From assembly GCF_009600885.1 (NCBI RefSeq), contig NZ_VCLA01000192.1, forward strand, positions 1 through 37,913: 37,913 nucleotides of DNA. The letters are read 5' to 3'. Source of the DNA: Streptomyces jumonjinensis. GTDB lineage: Bacteria; Actinomycetota; Actinomycetes; Streptomycetales; Streptomycetaceae. Below, piece by piece: positions 1 through 8,122 of the stretch (position 1 is its first letter; every line of letters begins with the position of its first letter). Made by a program: the position numbers and the translations under genes. Under the pieces are notes generated by a model, which saw only the letters and a list, made by a program, of their open reading frames with translations, had not been told where the DNA came from and searched no databases.

Positions 1-114
1 CGGAGGCTGACGCGGCTGTACGAGCGCGTCCTCGCCGCCCCCCAGCCCTCCCGTCCCCCTGCACCCCCCGTTCCCCCCGTTCCCCCTTCCTCGACCGAGA
101 GAGCACGCCCATGA
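1..114 (+). CDS. 3' end of a probable glycosyltransferase (partial)
   Basis: An open frame enters from the left edge and stops at the TGA at 112-114, overlapping the next gene's ATG by four bases (ATGA). Only 37 residues are visible. They begin with a basic amphipathic stretch (RRLTRLYERVLAA), which resembles the last helix of GT4-type glycosyltransferases, followed by a Pro-rich tail. The overlap implies translational coupling with the Wzz-like gene. The glycosyltransferase call rests on that short helix and on the polysaccharide context, so it is tentative. Confidence 0.5.
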   Translation, partial: RRLTRLYERVLAAPQPSRPPAPPVPPVPPSSTERARP

Positions 115-779
115 CCGACTCACCCGAGCAGAAGCCCGCCGCCCGCGGGCGCGTCCGCCGCCTCCTCGGCAGGATCATCCCGCCGCTCCGCTGGTGGATC
201 CTGCCCGTCTGCGTACTCGTCGGGGGCGCCGGCGGCACCGCCTACGGTGTGCTCGTCACCCCCCGGTACGCCGCCACCAGCTATGTCGTCGCCGTCCCCG
301 GCAAGGACTCCCCGCCCGGCGCCGCCCTCGGCTTCGCCCAGGCGTACGGGCGCATCGCCACCAGTGACTCCGCCATCGCCTACGCGCGGGTCGCCGCCGG
401 CATCCCCGCCAGGGCGCTGCGCCGCCAGGTGAGCACCGAGACCTCGCCCGACTCGCCGATGATCGCGATCACCGGCACCGCGAAGCGCCCCTCGGCCGCC
501 GCCGACATCGCGAACGCGGTCGCCGACGCCGTCTTCGTCAGCAGCAACCAGGTCGCCAAGAGCACCGGCGTACGGCTGCTCAGCTTCGCCCAGGCGATCC
601 CGCCCACCGAACCCGTATCGCCGTCCCCGCCGATCAGCGCGGCCGTGGGCGTGTGCGCGGGCGGGCTGCTCGGCGGGCTCGTCCTGCTGGTACGGCCCCG
701 CCGCCGGCCCAGGCCGGCCGGAGCCGCGGTGCCCGCGCCGGCCGGGGCGGGCGACGCCGCCGCGCGGGAGCGGGTCTGA
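111..779 (+). CDS. Wzz/YveK-like chain-length or export membrane protein
   Basis: A 222-residue protein with a basic cytoplasmic N-terminus, a membrane segment at about 28-49, an extracytoplasmic domain and a second membrane segment at about 172-194, followed by a basic Pro/Ala-rich tail. This two-helix topology, with a Pro-rich patch (PTEPVSPSPP) just before the second helix, is typical of Wzz/YveK polysaccharide co-polymerases, which set chain length or couple export of surface glycans. No tyrosine-kinase or Walker motif is fused to it. The start overlaps the preceding stop (ATGA) and its stop overlaps the next ATG (TGATG), so three genes look translationally coupled. The substrate polymer cannot be read from the sequence. 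Confidence 0.75.
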   Translation: MTDSPEQKPAARGRVRRLLGRIIPPLRWWILPVCVLVGGAGGTAYGVLVTPRYAATSYVVAVPGKDSPPGAALGFAQAYGRIATSDSAIAYARVAAGIPARALRRQVSTETSPDSPMIAITGTAKRPSAAADIANAVADAVFVSSNQVAKSTGVRLLSFAQAIPPTEPVSPSPPISAAVGVCAGGLLGGLVLLVRPRRRPRPAGAAVPAPAGAGDAAARERV

Positions 780-1972
780 TGGGGCGACAGCGCACGGGCC
801 TGACAGTCACGCTCTGCCGCGACCCGCGCGCGTTCGCCCGGCTCCGCGCCGAGTGGGACGGGCTCCAGCGCCGCTGCTCCAGCGCGACCCCGTTCCAGAG
901 CCATGCCTGGCTGGAGTCCTGGTGGCTCTCGTACGGCACGGCCGGGCGGCTGCGGATCGTCCTCGTCCGGCTGGACGGGGAGCTGATCGCCGCCGCGCCG
1001 CTGATGCTCGTCCACCGGCCGCTGCCGCTGCTCGTCCTGCTCGGCGGCGCCATCTCCGACTACGGTGACGTCCTCGTCGCCGACGACCACGCGGGCTGCG
1101 CCACCGCCGCCCTGGCGCACGGGCTGCGGCGGGCCGCCCGGCACACCGTGATCGATCTGCGCGAGGTACGGCCCGGAGCCGCCGCCGAGCGGCTGTACGA
1201 CGGCTGGCGCGGCGCGAAGCGGCGGCTGGCCGACTCGGTCTGTCTGGAACTGCCCGCCGCCCCCATGGACGAGCTGGTCAAACGGCTGGCGACGCACAGC
1301 GCCCAGCGGGTGCGGGCCAAGCTGCGCAGAATCGACGCGCTGAAGATCGAGGACCGTACGGTGACCGAGCACGAAGTGCCCGACGCCGTCGGGCATCTGC
1401 TGCGGCTGCATGAACTCCAATGGCGCGGACGCGGGGTCACCGTCGAGCATCTGCGGCCCCGGTTCGCCGAGCATCTGGTGCGGGCCACCCGCCGGATGGT
1501 GCGCGACGGCGGCGCGGCCCTCACGGAGTACCGGTGCGAGGGCGAGGTGGTGGCGGCCAGTGTGGCGCTGTTCTCCGGGGGGCTGACCGGGGGCTATCTC
1601 TACGGCGCCCATCCGGTGCTGCGGGAGCGGCGCGTCGACGTCACGACGATGCTGCTGCGCCATGACGCCGATCTGGCCGCCCGCTCCGGGCGCGCGGTGG
1701 TGAGCCTGCTGCGGGGCGAGGAGCCGTACAAAAACCACTGGCGGCCTCAGGCGGTCGCCAATCAGCGGCTGCTGATGGCTCCTTCCGCGCTGGAGCCGGT
1801 GCTGCGGCTGCACACCGCCCGGGCGGCCTGGCGCGACCGCGCGGCGGGGGCCGTGAACTCACGGTTCCCCGCCGCGCGGGAGTGGCGGGCCCGGCTGAAC
1901 GACTGGCGTGCCGGCGTCCGGCCGCGACCGGATCTAGTCCCCGAACGGCCCGAACGACCAGTTCAGCAGTGA
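779..1972 (+). CDS. GNAT-fold acyltransferase of the CelD/BcsL type
   Basis: A 397-residue cytosolic protein. The open frame extends upstream to 653, but ATG 779 overlaps the previous stop as TGATG and the protein sense begins there (MGRQRTGLTV). The N-terminal part (FQSHAWLESWW) and the later LHELQWRGRG and SLLRGEEPYKNHW segments match the Acetyltransf_6 (PF13480) family, known from cellulose and exopolysaccharide clusters and related to FemAB-type aminoacyl/acyl transferases. A role in acylating a glycan or its lipid-linked precursor is inferred from its neighbours. The last 39 bases overlap the 3' end of the convergent hydrolase gene, so the two transcripts would be antisense there. Confidence 0.8.
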   Translation: MGRQRTGLTVTLCRDPRAFARLRAEWDGLQRRCSSATPFQSHAWLESWWLSYGTAGRLRIVLVRLDGELIAAAPLMLVHRPLPLLVLLGGAISDYGDVLVADDHAGCATAALAHGLRRAARHTVIDLREVRPGAAAERLYDGWRGAKRRLADSVCLELPAAPMDELVKRLATHSAQRVRAKLRRIDALKIEDRTVTEHEVPDAVGHLLRLHELQWRGRGVTVEHLRPRFAEHLVRATRRMVRDGGAALTEYRCEGEVVAASVALFSGGLTGGYLYGAHPVLRERRVDVTTMLLRHDADLAARSGRAVVSLLRGEEPYKNHWRPQAVANQRLLMAPSALEPVLRLHTARAAWRDRAAGAVNSRFPAAREWRARLNDWRAGVRPRPDLVPERPERPVQQ

Positions 1973-3548
1973 GGGGACCTGGACGCAGGACCTCCGCTCG
2001 CCGGTCCACCGGGCGAACCAGTCGACCAGATCCACCGGTGCGCACCACTCAGGGGAGTTGAGCTGTGCGGAGGGCTTGGCGGGGGCCGGTACGGGCTTCG
2101 GGGCCGGGACCGGAGCCGGGTCCGGAGTCGGGGCCGGGTCCGGGGGCCTCGCCGGGACCGGTTCGGCGGGTGTACGGGTGGGCGCGGGTGTCGTCGTGAC
2201 GGGCTGGGGCGTTGGTGTCGGTGTCGGCGTCGCGGCGGATACCGGGGCTGCCGTCTCCGTCCCCGTCGGCACCGGTACGGGGAGGGGCGCCGGTGCCGGT
2301 GGAGGAGTGGACGGGGCCGCCGTGACCGGCTCCTCCGGCACCGGCACGGCGGCCACGGAAGGGACCGGGACCGGCGGCACAGCGGGCGCCGAAGGCGTCG
2401 GCACCGGCGGCACGGAAGGCGCCGGCACAGCCGGAACAGTCGGCACCGGTGGCACGGAAGGCGTCGGCACAGCCGGAACAGTCGGCACCGGTGGCACGGA
2501 AGGCGTCGGCACAGCCGGAACAGTCGGCACCGGTACCGGCACCGGCCGCGCGTACAGCATCGAACGGAACACCTTCGACGATTTGGGGTTGTCATCGCAC
2601 TGCCAGACGCCATGCGGACAGTAATCCGTGATGGTCTGATAGAGCGGCTTGTGCCGTCCGATCCACTCCAGCATGCCCCGCATGTAATCCGGGTTGTCCC
2701 CGTTGCGGAACAGCCCCCACTCCGGGTAGGAGATCGGTTTGTTGTGCGCCGCCGCGAATTCCACCTGTTTCCGCAGCCCGTAGGGCGCCGACGCCTGTTC
2801 TTCGAAGGTCTTCCCGGGCGCCTGGTCGTACGAATCCATCCCGATGACGTCCACCACATCGTCGCCCGGATAACACGCGGTCCAGGGAATCGCGTCGGCG
2901 CCCCGGTTGGGAGCGAAGTCGAAACGGAACCGCTGCCCGGTCACGGAACGCATCGCCGTGACGATGCGAGTCCAGTACGCCTTCCAGGCGCGGGGATCGG
3001 GAGCGCAACGGTGTGTGTACGTCGTGCCGTTCATCTCCCAGCCCAGCACGATCACCGCGTCCGGCACGCCGAGCTCCACCAGCCGGTTCGCCAGCGTCCG
3101 GAAGTGATGGTCGAACCGCCCCGCCGCCCCGACCCCGCAGCAGCAGCCGCACCTGCCAGTCGGGCACCCGGCTCTCGGTCCGCTCCAACATGGGCACATT
3201 GAGCACGAACAGCCGGTCGTCCGCGCCGCGCCGCCAGCGCGCCCAGTCGTCCAGAAAGCCGGGACCGCCCTCGATATTGCTCCACCGGTCGCCCGGCAGA
3301 TAGGTGTGCCCGACTCTCAGTTCGGCGCCCCCGAGCCAGCGCGAGAGCTGTTCCATACGGAGCACACCGGACGGCCCGTAGTCGAGATAGGCGCCCATCG
3401 GAACCGCTGAAGCGCCGGACGGGGCGGGCTCCGATTCGACGGCGCGGGCGAGCCCGGCCGTCTGCTCCCCGAAAATCCCCACGGAGACCAGCAGACTTGC
3501 GGCGACCGTCCGGATACCGATTCCGGTGAGACGGCGGCGACGGGTCAT
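1934..3548 (-). pseudogene. Secreted GH26-like glycoside hydrolase, split by a frameshift
   Basis: ATG 3548 follows a strong ribosome site (GAGGAGG) and gives a signal peptide (RRRRLTGIGIRTVAASLLV) and the first part of a (beta/alpha)8 hydrolase, up to NVPMLERTESRVPDWQVRLLLR. The matching continuation, GRFDHHFRTLANRL onward, lies in another frame; the switch falls in the G-rich stretch 3120-3142 and behaves like one extra base. The second frame carries the GWEMNG motif with the acid/base Glu and PEWG with the nucleophile Glu, typical of GH26 beta-mannanase-type enzymes. A long Pro/Val/Thr-rich linker follows, built partly from 42-bp repeats, then a short Cys-containing tail (PEWCAPVDLVDWF). 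Either the gene is broken or the window has a one-base sequence error. Natural frameshifting is possible but unsupported. The 3' end overlaps the convergent acyltransferase gene. Confidence 0.75.
2400..2525. repeat. Three 42-bp tandem repeats coding the Pro-rich linker
   Basis: Three head-to-tail 42-bp units lie at 2400-2441, 2442-2483 and 2484-2525. The last two are identical and the first differs at two positions. On the minus strand each encodes 14 residues of the type VPAVPTPSVPPVPT, so expansion keeps the reading frame. The repeats form part of the linker behind the GH26-like domain. Such linkers usually span the cell wall or tolerate length changes. Confidence 0.9.
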
Positions 3549-3582
3549 GGCTCCTCCTCGAAAGCAGCGCGTGCTGTCCGGG

Positions 3583-3613
3583 CGTATACACGGTTGAATC
3601 AACGGCGTATACG
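3583..3613. promoter_or_regulatory. 31-bp palindrome in a divergent promoter (candidate operator)
   Basis: The outer arms CGTATAC (3583-3589) and GTATACG (3607-3613) and the inner arms GTTGA (3593-3597) and TCAAC (3599-3603) are centred on the same base, 3598. Of 15 pairs, 13 match. It lies 35 bases upstream of the hydrolase ATG in an AT-richer stretch between divergent genes, which suits a regulator-binding site. The regulator is unknown. Confidence 0.6.
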
Positions 3614-3646
3614 ACGACGGTAGGCAGAAAGTCTTACTTATCGGCA

Positions 3647-3665
3647 GATTGACATTCCGTCAATC
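3647..3665. promoter_or_regulatory. 19-bp palindrome overlapping a candidate -35 box
   Basis: Perfect 7-bp arms (GATTGAC and GTCAATC) surround a 5-bp spacer. The left arm contains TTGACA (3649-3654), a good -35 hexamer, and TACGAA lies about 18 bases further on as a possible -10 for the rightward ATP-grasp gene. A protein bound here would block that promoter. Promoter and operator are inferred from sequence only. Confidence 0.5.
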
Positions 3666-3706
3666 AGTGATTTACGAAATAGGCCGGGTAATCCGGGCCC
3701 ATCCAG

Positions 3707-5092
3707 GTGAAAGATGTGACTTCGATGCCACCCTTCGGCTCCGGGAGTTCGGACGGCGCGGACTTCGACGCCCGGACACCCGCCCTCGTACTGCGCCTCG
3801 ACCGCAATCCCTTTCACCACGGCACGCTCGGCGCGATCAGATCGCTGGGGCGCGCGGGCGTCGAAGTGCACGCCGTGGTCGAAACGGCCCACAGCCCCGC
3901 CGTCCGCTCCCGCTTTCTGCACCGCGCCCATCCCGGACCGGCCGGGCCCGTTGACGCCGAGGCGCTGGTGGAGACGTTGCTGCGGGTCTCCGACCGGATC
4001 GGGCGGCGCGCGGTGCTGATCGCCATGGACGATCTGAGCGCGATCTCGACCGCCGCCCACGCGAACCGGCTCCGGGAGCGCTACTGCCTTCCCGATCAGC
4101 CCGCCGAACTGCCCGCGCGCCTCGCGGACAAGGCCGGGCTCGCCGGGCTCTGCGCCGAGGCGGGCATCGCGCACCCCCCGACCGTCGTGCCCCGCGACGG
4201 GGACGAAGCGGCGGGCGCCGCGCGGACGCTGGGACTGCCGATGGTGGCGAAGTGGAGCCGCCCCTGGCTGCTCGGCGCCGCGACCGGGCTGCGCAGCACG
4301 ACTCTGGTGCGCTCCGCCGAAGCCGCCCGCGCGCTCTGGGAACAGGCCGGTGCGGCGGGGAGCGGACTGCTGCTCCAGCGCTGCATCCCCGGCGGCCCGA
4401 ACACGGACTGGTTCTTCCACGGCTGCTTCTCCCGGGGCCCGGCGGACCCGGCCTCCCGGGGCCCGGCGGACCCGGCCTCCCGGGGCCCGGTGGACCCGGT
4501 CTGTCTGCTCGGCGGCAGCGGGCGCAAGGAGCTGTCCTGGCCGGTCCGCACCGGTCTCACCGCCAAAGGCCGCTGGCTGCCCAACTCCGAGGTGGAGCGG
4601 GCCGCGCTGCGGCTGGTCTCCCATGTCGGCTACCGGGGCATCCTCGACCTCGACTTCCGCCGCGACCGGCACACCGGGGCGTATCAGCTCCTGGACGTCA
4701 ATCCGCGCCCCGGCGCGCAGTTCCGGCTCTTCACCGACCGGCACGGCCTCGACGTGGTGCGCGCGCTCTATCTGGACGTCACCGGCCAGCCCGTGCCGGC
4801 CCAGAGCGGCGGCCCGGGACGGGTCTTCGTCGCCGAGAACTACGCTCTGCTCTCCGCCCTGGTCACCGCGGGAGAAGCGCGCGGCCGACCGGTAACCGGC
4901 CGCCCCGGACCGCCCCCGCCCCCGGCGGCGGCCGTCGAGACCGCCTGGTACGCGAGCGACGACCCGCTGCCCTTTCTGGCCATGGCCCGCGCCTGGTTCG
5001 GCCGTGGGCTGGCCAAGGCGGCGCACCGGCTGCGTCCCGGCGCGGCCGGTCCCGGTCGGCGTGCTCACCGCGCTGATCGTCGGACCCCTTGA
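3707..5092 (+). CDS. ATP-grasp ligase (carboxylate-amine ligase type)
   Basis: About 461 residues. Three in-frame starts are possible: GTG 3707, GTG 3716 (which has AGGTGA six bases upstream) and ATG 3725. The N-terminal Rossmann-like part (PALVLRLDRNPFHHGTLGAIRSLGRAGVEVHAVVE) precedes an ATP-grasp domain: the ATP-binding Lys in MVAKWSRPWLL, and metal ligands in LDLDFRRD and LLDVNPRPGAQFRLF. Such enzymes join a carboxylate to an amine through an acyl-phosphate. In this setting the product may decorate a surface glycan or small metabolite, but the substrate cannot be named. An in-frame insertion of three 24-bp repeats interrupts the domain at 4430-4501. The FAD enzyme starts 66 bases downstream and is probably co-transcribed. 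Confidence 0.8.
   Translation: MKDVTSMPPFGSGSSDGADFDARTPALVLRLDRNPFHHGTLGAIRSLGRAGVEVHAVVETAHSPAVRSRFLHRAHPGPAGPVDAEALVETLLRVSDRIGRRAVLIAMDDLSAISTAAHANRLRERYCLPDQPAELPARLADKAGLAGLCAEAGIAHPPTVVPRDGDEAAGAARTLGLPMVAKWSRPWLLGAATGLRSTTLVRSAEAARALWEQAGAAGSGLLLQRCIPGGPNTDWFFHGCFSRGPADPASRGPADPASRGPVDPVCLLGGSGRKELSWPVRTGLTAKGRWLPNSEVERAALRLVSHVGYRGILDLDFRRDRHTGAYQLLDVNPRPGAQFRLFTDRHGLDVVRALYLDVTGQPVPAQSGGPGRVFVAENYALLSALVTAGEARGRPVTGRPGPPPPPAAAVETAWYASDDPLPFLAMARAWFGRGLAKAAHRLRPGAAGPGRRAHRADRRTP
4430..4501. repeat. Three 24-bp in-frame repeats inside the ATP-grasp gene
   Basis: Units at 4430-4453, 4454-4477 and 4478-4501 each encode eight residues of the type SRGPADPA. They fall between the FFHGCF and VCLLGGSGRKELSW segments, probably in a surface loop of the ATP-grasp domain. 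The third copy has two substitutions. The length change is a multiple of three, so the frame stays open. Confidence 0.85.
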
Positions 5093-5158
5093 TCCGACCT
5101 GTCCCCGGACGGGTCACCCGGACCCCCGGAAACCCTCAACGCAAGGAACGAACCGCCC

Positions 5159-6430
5159 ATGTACGACATGGCAGTGATCGGCGCAGGCCCCTACGGACTC
5201 TCCATCGCGGCCCATGCCGCCGCCGCCGGAATGAGTCTGAAGATCTTCGGCCGGACCATGGCCTCCTGGCGCGACCATATGCCGGAAGGCATGTTCCTCA
5301 AGTCCGAGCCATGGTCCTCCAATCTCTCCGACCCCTCCGGGGCCCATACGCTCCGGGACTTCAGCGAGGAGCACGGCTTCGAAGCGGTGCACGGCAGCCC
5401 GCTGCCGATCGCCGCGTTCACCGAGTACGGCATGTGGTTCGCCGAGCACGCGGTGCCCGGCGTCGACGAGCGGACCGTGACCCTGGTCGCCCCGGACGGG
5501 GACGGCTTCCGGGTGCGGACCTCGGACGGCGCGTCCGTACGGGCCCGGACCGTCGTCCTGGCGGTGGGAGTGATGCCGTTCGTCAACATCCCCGAACAGC
5601 TCGCCGGGCTGCCCGCCCGCTATGTCTCCCACAGCAGCGGCCACCGGGATCTCAGCGGCTTCCGCGGCCAGGACGTCACCGTCGTCGGCGCCGGCCAGGC
5701 CGCTCTGGAGACCGCGACCCTCCTCGCCGAACAGGGCGCGAGACCACGGCTGATCGCCCGCCGGGAGCGGCTGAACTGGAACACCCCGCCCGAGCCCCTC
5801 CGGCGCGGGCTGGTGCGCTCCCTGCGCACCCCGCACAGCGGGCTGGGCACCGGCTGGACCAGCTGGGTCTGGTCCGAGACCCCCTGGGCGGTACGGAGAC
5901 TTCCCGCGTCCGCCCGGGAGCACATCGCGCGCACGGCGCTGGGCCCGGCGGGCGCGTGGTGGCTCAGAGAGCGCTACGAGCGGCGGGTGCCCGCGCTGCT
6001 CGGACACGGGCTGCGCGGTGCGGAGATCCGGGACGGCAGGGCGCTGCTGACGCTGACCGCGCCCGACGGCTCCACCACGGCCGTGGACGGCGACCATGTC
6101 GTCGCCGCGACCGGCTTCACCCCGGATCTGGACCGGCTGGGGCTGCTGGACGCGTCGCTGCGCCGGGCCGTCGTCACGGTCGGCACGGGACGCGCGCCCG
6201 AACTGACCGCCGGGTTCGAGTCCTCGTGCCCGGGGCTGTTCTTCGCCGGGCTGCTGGCCGCCCCCACCTTCGGCCCGTCCATGCGCTTCGTGCACGGCGC
6301 GACCTTCACCGCGCACCGCCTGGTGGCGGGGGTACGCCGGCGGCTGAGCGGCAGCCCCGTGGTGCGACTGCCCCGCCCTGCGGAGCCCGCCGCCGGGGCC
6401 TCCTCCGCACAGCCGGCCCGGGAGCGCTGA
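5159..6430 (+). CDS. FAD/NAD(P)-binding oxidoreductase (flavin monooxygenase-like)
   Basis: A 423-residue protein with an N-terminal FAD dinucleotide fold (GAGPYG at residues 8-13) and a second NAD(P)H fold near residue 176 (VVGAGQAALETA). VVAATGFTPDL near the C-terminal third is the ATG motif of flavin-dependent N- and Baeyer-Villiger-type monooxygenases and related reductases. MASWRDHMPEGMFLKSEPW after the first fold also recalls that group. It follows the ATP-grasp gene with a 66-base gap containing an AAGGAACG ribosome site. It probably oxidises a substrate of the same pathway as the ligase; which one is unknown. The Ala/Pro-rich end after residue 400 is likely disordered. Confidence 0.8.
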   Translation: MYDMAVIGAGPYGLSIAAHAAAAGMSLKIFGRTMASWRDHMPEGMFLKSEPWSSNLSDPSGAHTLRDFSEEHGFEAVHGSPLPIAAFTEYGMWFAEHAVPGVDERTVTLVAPDGDGFRVRTSDGASVRARTVVLAVGVMPFVNIPEQLAGLPARYVSHSSGHRDLSGFRGQDVTVVGAGQAALETATLLAEQGARPRLIARRERLNWNTPPEPLRRGLVRSLRTPHSGLGTGWTSWVWSETPWAVRRLPASAREHIARTALGPAGAWWLRERYERRVPALLGHGLRGAEIRDGRALLTLTAPDGSTTAVDGDHVVAATGFTPDLDRLGLLDASLRRAVVTVGTGRAPELTAGFESSCPGLFFAGLLAAPTFGPSMRFVHGATFTAHRLVAGVRRRLSGSPVVRLPRPAEPAAGASSAQPARER

Positions 6431-6678
6431 CCACCCGGCGCGGCGGCCCGCGCCCCCGCGCCTCAAGCTCCCCGGACTCCGGCGGACCCCACCCACCTGG
6501 CGACTCGGAGGACACCGGTTCAGCAGCGACAGAAGCCCCGCCCATCTGACCGGGATACGGCAGGCGGGCGGGACCGACGGGACCCTACGGGCGACATCGG
6601 GTGCGACACGTCCGCACGTGAGGGATTCGCCGGGTAGAGGAGGTGATGATACGGAAAACAGCCTGATTGAGGGAACCG

Positions 6679-7284
6679 ATGAGACACGTGGCTTCCGCGC
6701 TGCTGATGTCGGCGCTCGCGATGGGCGTCACCGGCTGTCAGAGCCCCTTCGGCGGTCCGGCGGCCGGAGCTCCCGCCGCCGGGGAGGAGGCGCGGCACGG
6801 CCGTGTGCCGCGCGCCGCGTCGCTCGATGAGAAGAGCGGTCGTGGAGCGCTCTGGGTGGGGGACGCGGTGGACGTCGACGGCCGGAGGTTCGGGGAGCAT
6901 CTGCGGGTCTCGGTCGTCGGCCAGGTCGACCCCGCTGTGACGGCCGACTCCGTCGGCTCCGCGGCTTCCGCCGACACCGACGTCACTGCTGGTACGCGGC
7001 GGCTCGCCGTCGATGTGGCCGTCGTCAACACCGGCGGCCGGCCCTATGACGCGAGCCGCGCCGGGGCATGGGCCGTCGACGAGAAGGGGAGACGCCACCG
7101 TCCGGTCGCATCCGCCCCGCTCACCACCGGCCGCATTCTGAAAGGGAACATCATTCCGGCAGGCGAACAGGCGCAGGGCTGGCTCGTTTTCGAAGTGCCG
7201 GAGAAAACACGGATCGTACGTCTTCAATTGGCGCTGGAGAACCGTTCTCTCGACTGGCAGCTCAGCTTTCCCCCATCCAGGTGA
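6679..7284 (+). CDS. Secreted lipoprotein with a DUF4352-like domain
   Basis: ATG 6679 is preceded by GAGGGA at the right distance; an in-frame TTG at 6667 is less likely. The signal peptide ends in a lipobox (VTGC, Cys20), so the protein should be diacylglyceryl-anchored outside the membrane. After a Pro/Ala/Gly linker, the domain from about residue 50 contains VAVVNTGGRPYDASRAGAWAV and IIPAGEQAQGWLVFEVP, the pattern of DUF4352/telokin-like Ig-fold lipoproteins of Gram-positive bacteria. The function is unknown. The 248 bases upstream are not clearly coding and contain an unusual extended ribosome-site-like sequence at 6636-6647. Confidence 0.75.
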   Translation: MRHVASALLMSALAMGVTGCQSPFGGPAAGAPAAGEEARHGRVPRAASLDEKSGRGALWVGDAVDVDGRRFGEHLRVSVVGQVDPAVTADSVGSAASADTDVTAGTRRLAVDVAVVNTGGRPYDASRAGAWAVDEKGRRHRPVASAPLTTGRILKGNIIPAGEQAQGWLVFEVPEKTRIVRLQLALENRSLDWQLSFPPSR

Positions 7285-7328
7285 ACGCATGGGGTGACCG
7301 GACAGGCGGGGCACTAGGGTGCCGAGCC

Positions 7329-7838
7329 ATGAATACCGCGCAAGCCAACCCCGCGAAGAACAGCGTCCAGCGCAGCCATCTGGGAACTGTCTCGATGCTC
7401 GCCTGGACGGGCGACCCGGGGGCCGGACACGACATGCCCTATCTGCTCCTCTACTCGCTCGGCGACGGGGACGGCGGACCCGAGGCGGGGGTGGCGGCCA
7501 TGGCGGCGCTGGTCGGCACCGCCGGGATGAAGATCGGCAGCGAGATGACCGACGCCACCGCGGCGTCCTACAACTTTCCGGTCAGGCTGCTGGTCGAAGG
7601 CGGTCACGCCGTGCTCAACATGCCCTCGCTGAGCGCCCAGTGCGCCGCACCGCCCGAGTGGCTCACCGCCGTGGACGCGCGCGGCCACGCCCATCTGATG
7701 ATCGCCACCAGGCCATGGCCCGTCGCCGCCCCGGGGGAGCCCGTCGCCGAGGAGACCCTCAAGGGCTATCTCGGCGCCGATGAGACCCTGATGACCTGCG
7801 GCCACGCCCTGCTCCCGGTGAGCCGACTGCGCGGCTAG
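7329..7838 (+). CDS. DUF5949-like conserved Streptomyces protein
   Basis: A 169-residue protein without signal peptide or membrane helix. Segments such as MPYLLLYSLGDGDGGPEAG, LLVEGGHAVLNMPSLSAQC and HLMIATRPWPVAAPGEPV match what I know of the DUF5949 family, which is widespread in Streptomyces and has no assigned function. ATG 7329 is the first start that gives the conserved N-terminus; no strong ribosome site is visible and the frame stays open upstream, so an earlier start is possible. The stop is 20 bases before the left CTAG of the MITE. Confidence 0.65.
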   Translation: MNTAQANPAKNSVQRSHLGTVSMLAWTGDPGAGHDMPYLLLYSLGDGDGGPEAGVAAMAALVGTAGMKIGSEMTDATAASYNFPVRLLVEGGHAVLNMPSLSAQCAAPPEWLTAVDARGHAHLMIATRPWPVAAPGEPVAEETLKGYLGADETLMTCGHALLPVSRLRG

Positions 7839-7861
7839 AGCGGGTCGGGCGTACGACCTAG

Positions 7862-8122
7862 GTCGTGTCTTCAAAGTCCCGTCTGCCTGCCGTGCCCTGG
7901 CACGCACTCCCCCTGGGCCTCCGGCCCGGGAGGTGCCCCCACGCCGCGTTGTCGTCAGTCGCCAATGGCCCCCTGTGCCTAGCGGCACGGGAGGTGCCCC
8001 CACCGCATGGACTCCTTCCTCCGCCTTGCGATCGCACGCACCAGACCCCGCCAGGCCCTCCCCCTGGGCTTCGCCCGGGGGGACCCCCATCCGGGCGGAC
8101 GACGCTACTTTGAAGACACTCC
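7862..8122. mobile_element. 261-bp MITE-like element with CTAG target duplication
   Basis: The two ends are inverted copies sharing a 13-bp core GTGTCTTCAAAGT, with further matches outside and inside it. CTAG flanks both ends directly (7858-7861 and 8123-8126), as for IS5-group elements that target YTAR and duplicate it. The interior has no transposase frame but holds several GC hairpins of the form GGGC-loop-GCCC next to GGAGGTGCCCCCA-type motifs, and a conserved-looking GCGATCGCACGCACCAGAC stretch. Similar elements are common between Streptomyces genes. The right CTAG supplies the stop codon of the P450 gene. The element must be mobilised in trans, if at all. Confidence 0.75.

Noticed and set aside
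2400..2525. 42-bp tandem repeats as a possible CRISPR array
   Set aside because: Units are contiguous without spacers and code for a Pro-rich linker.
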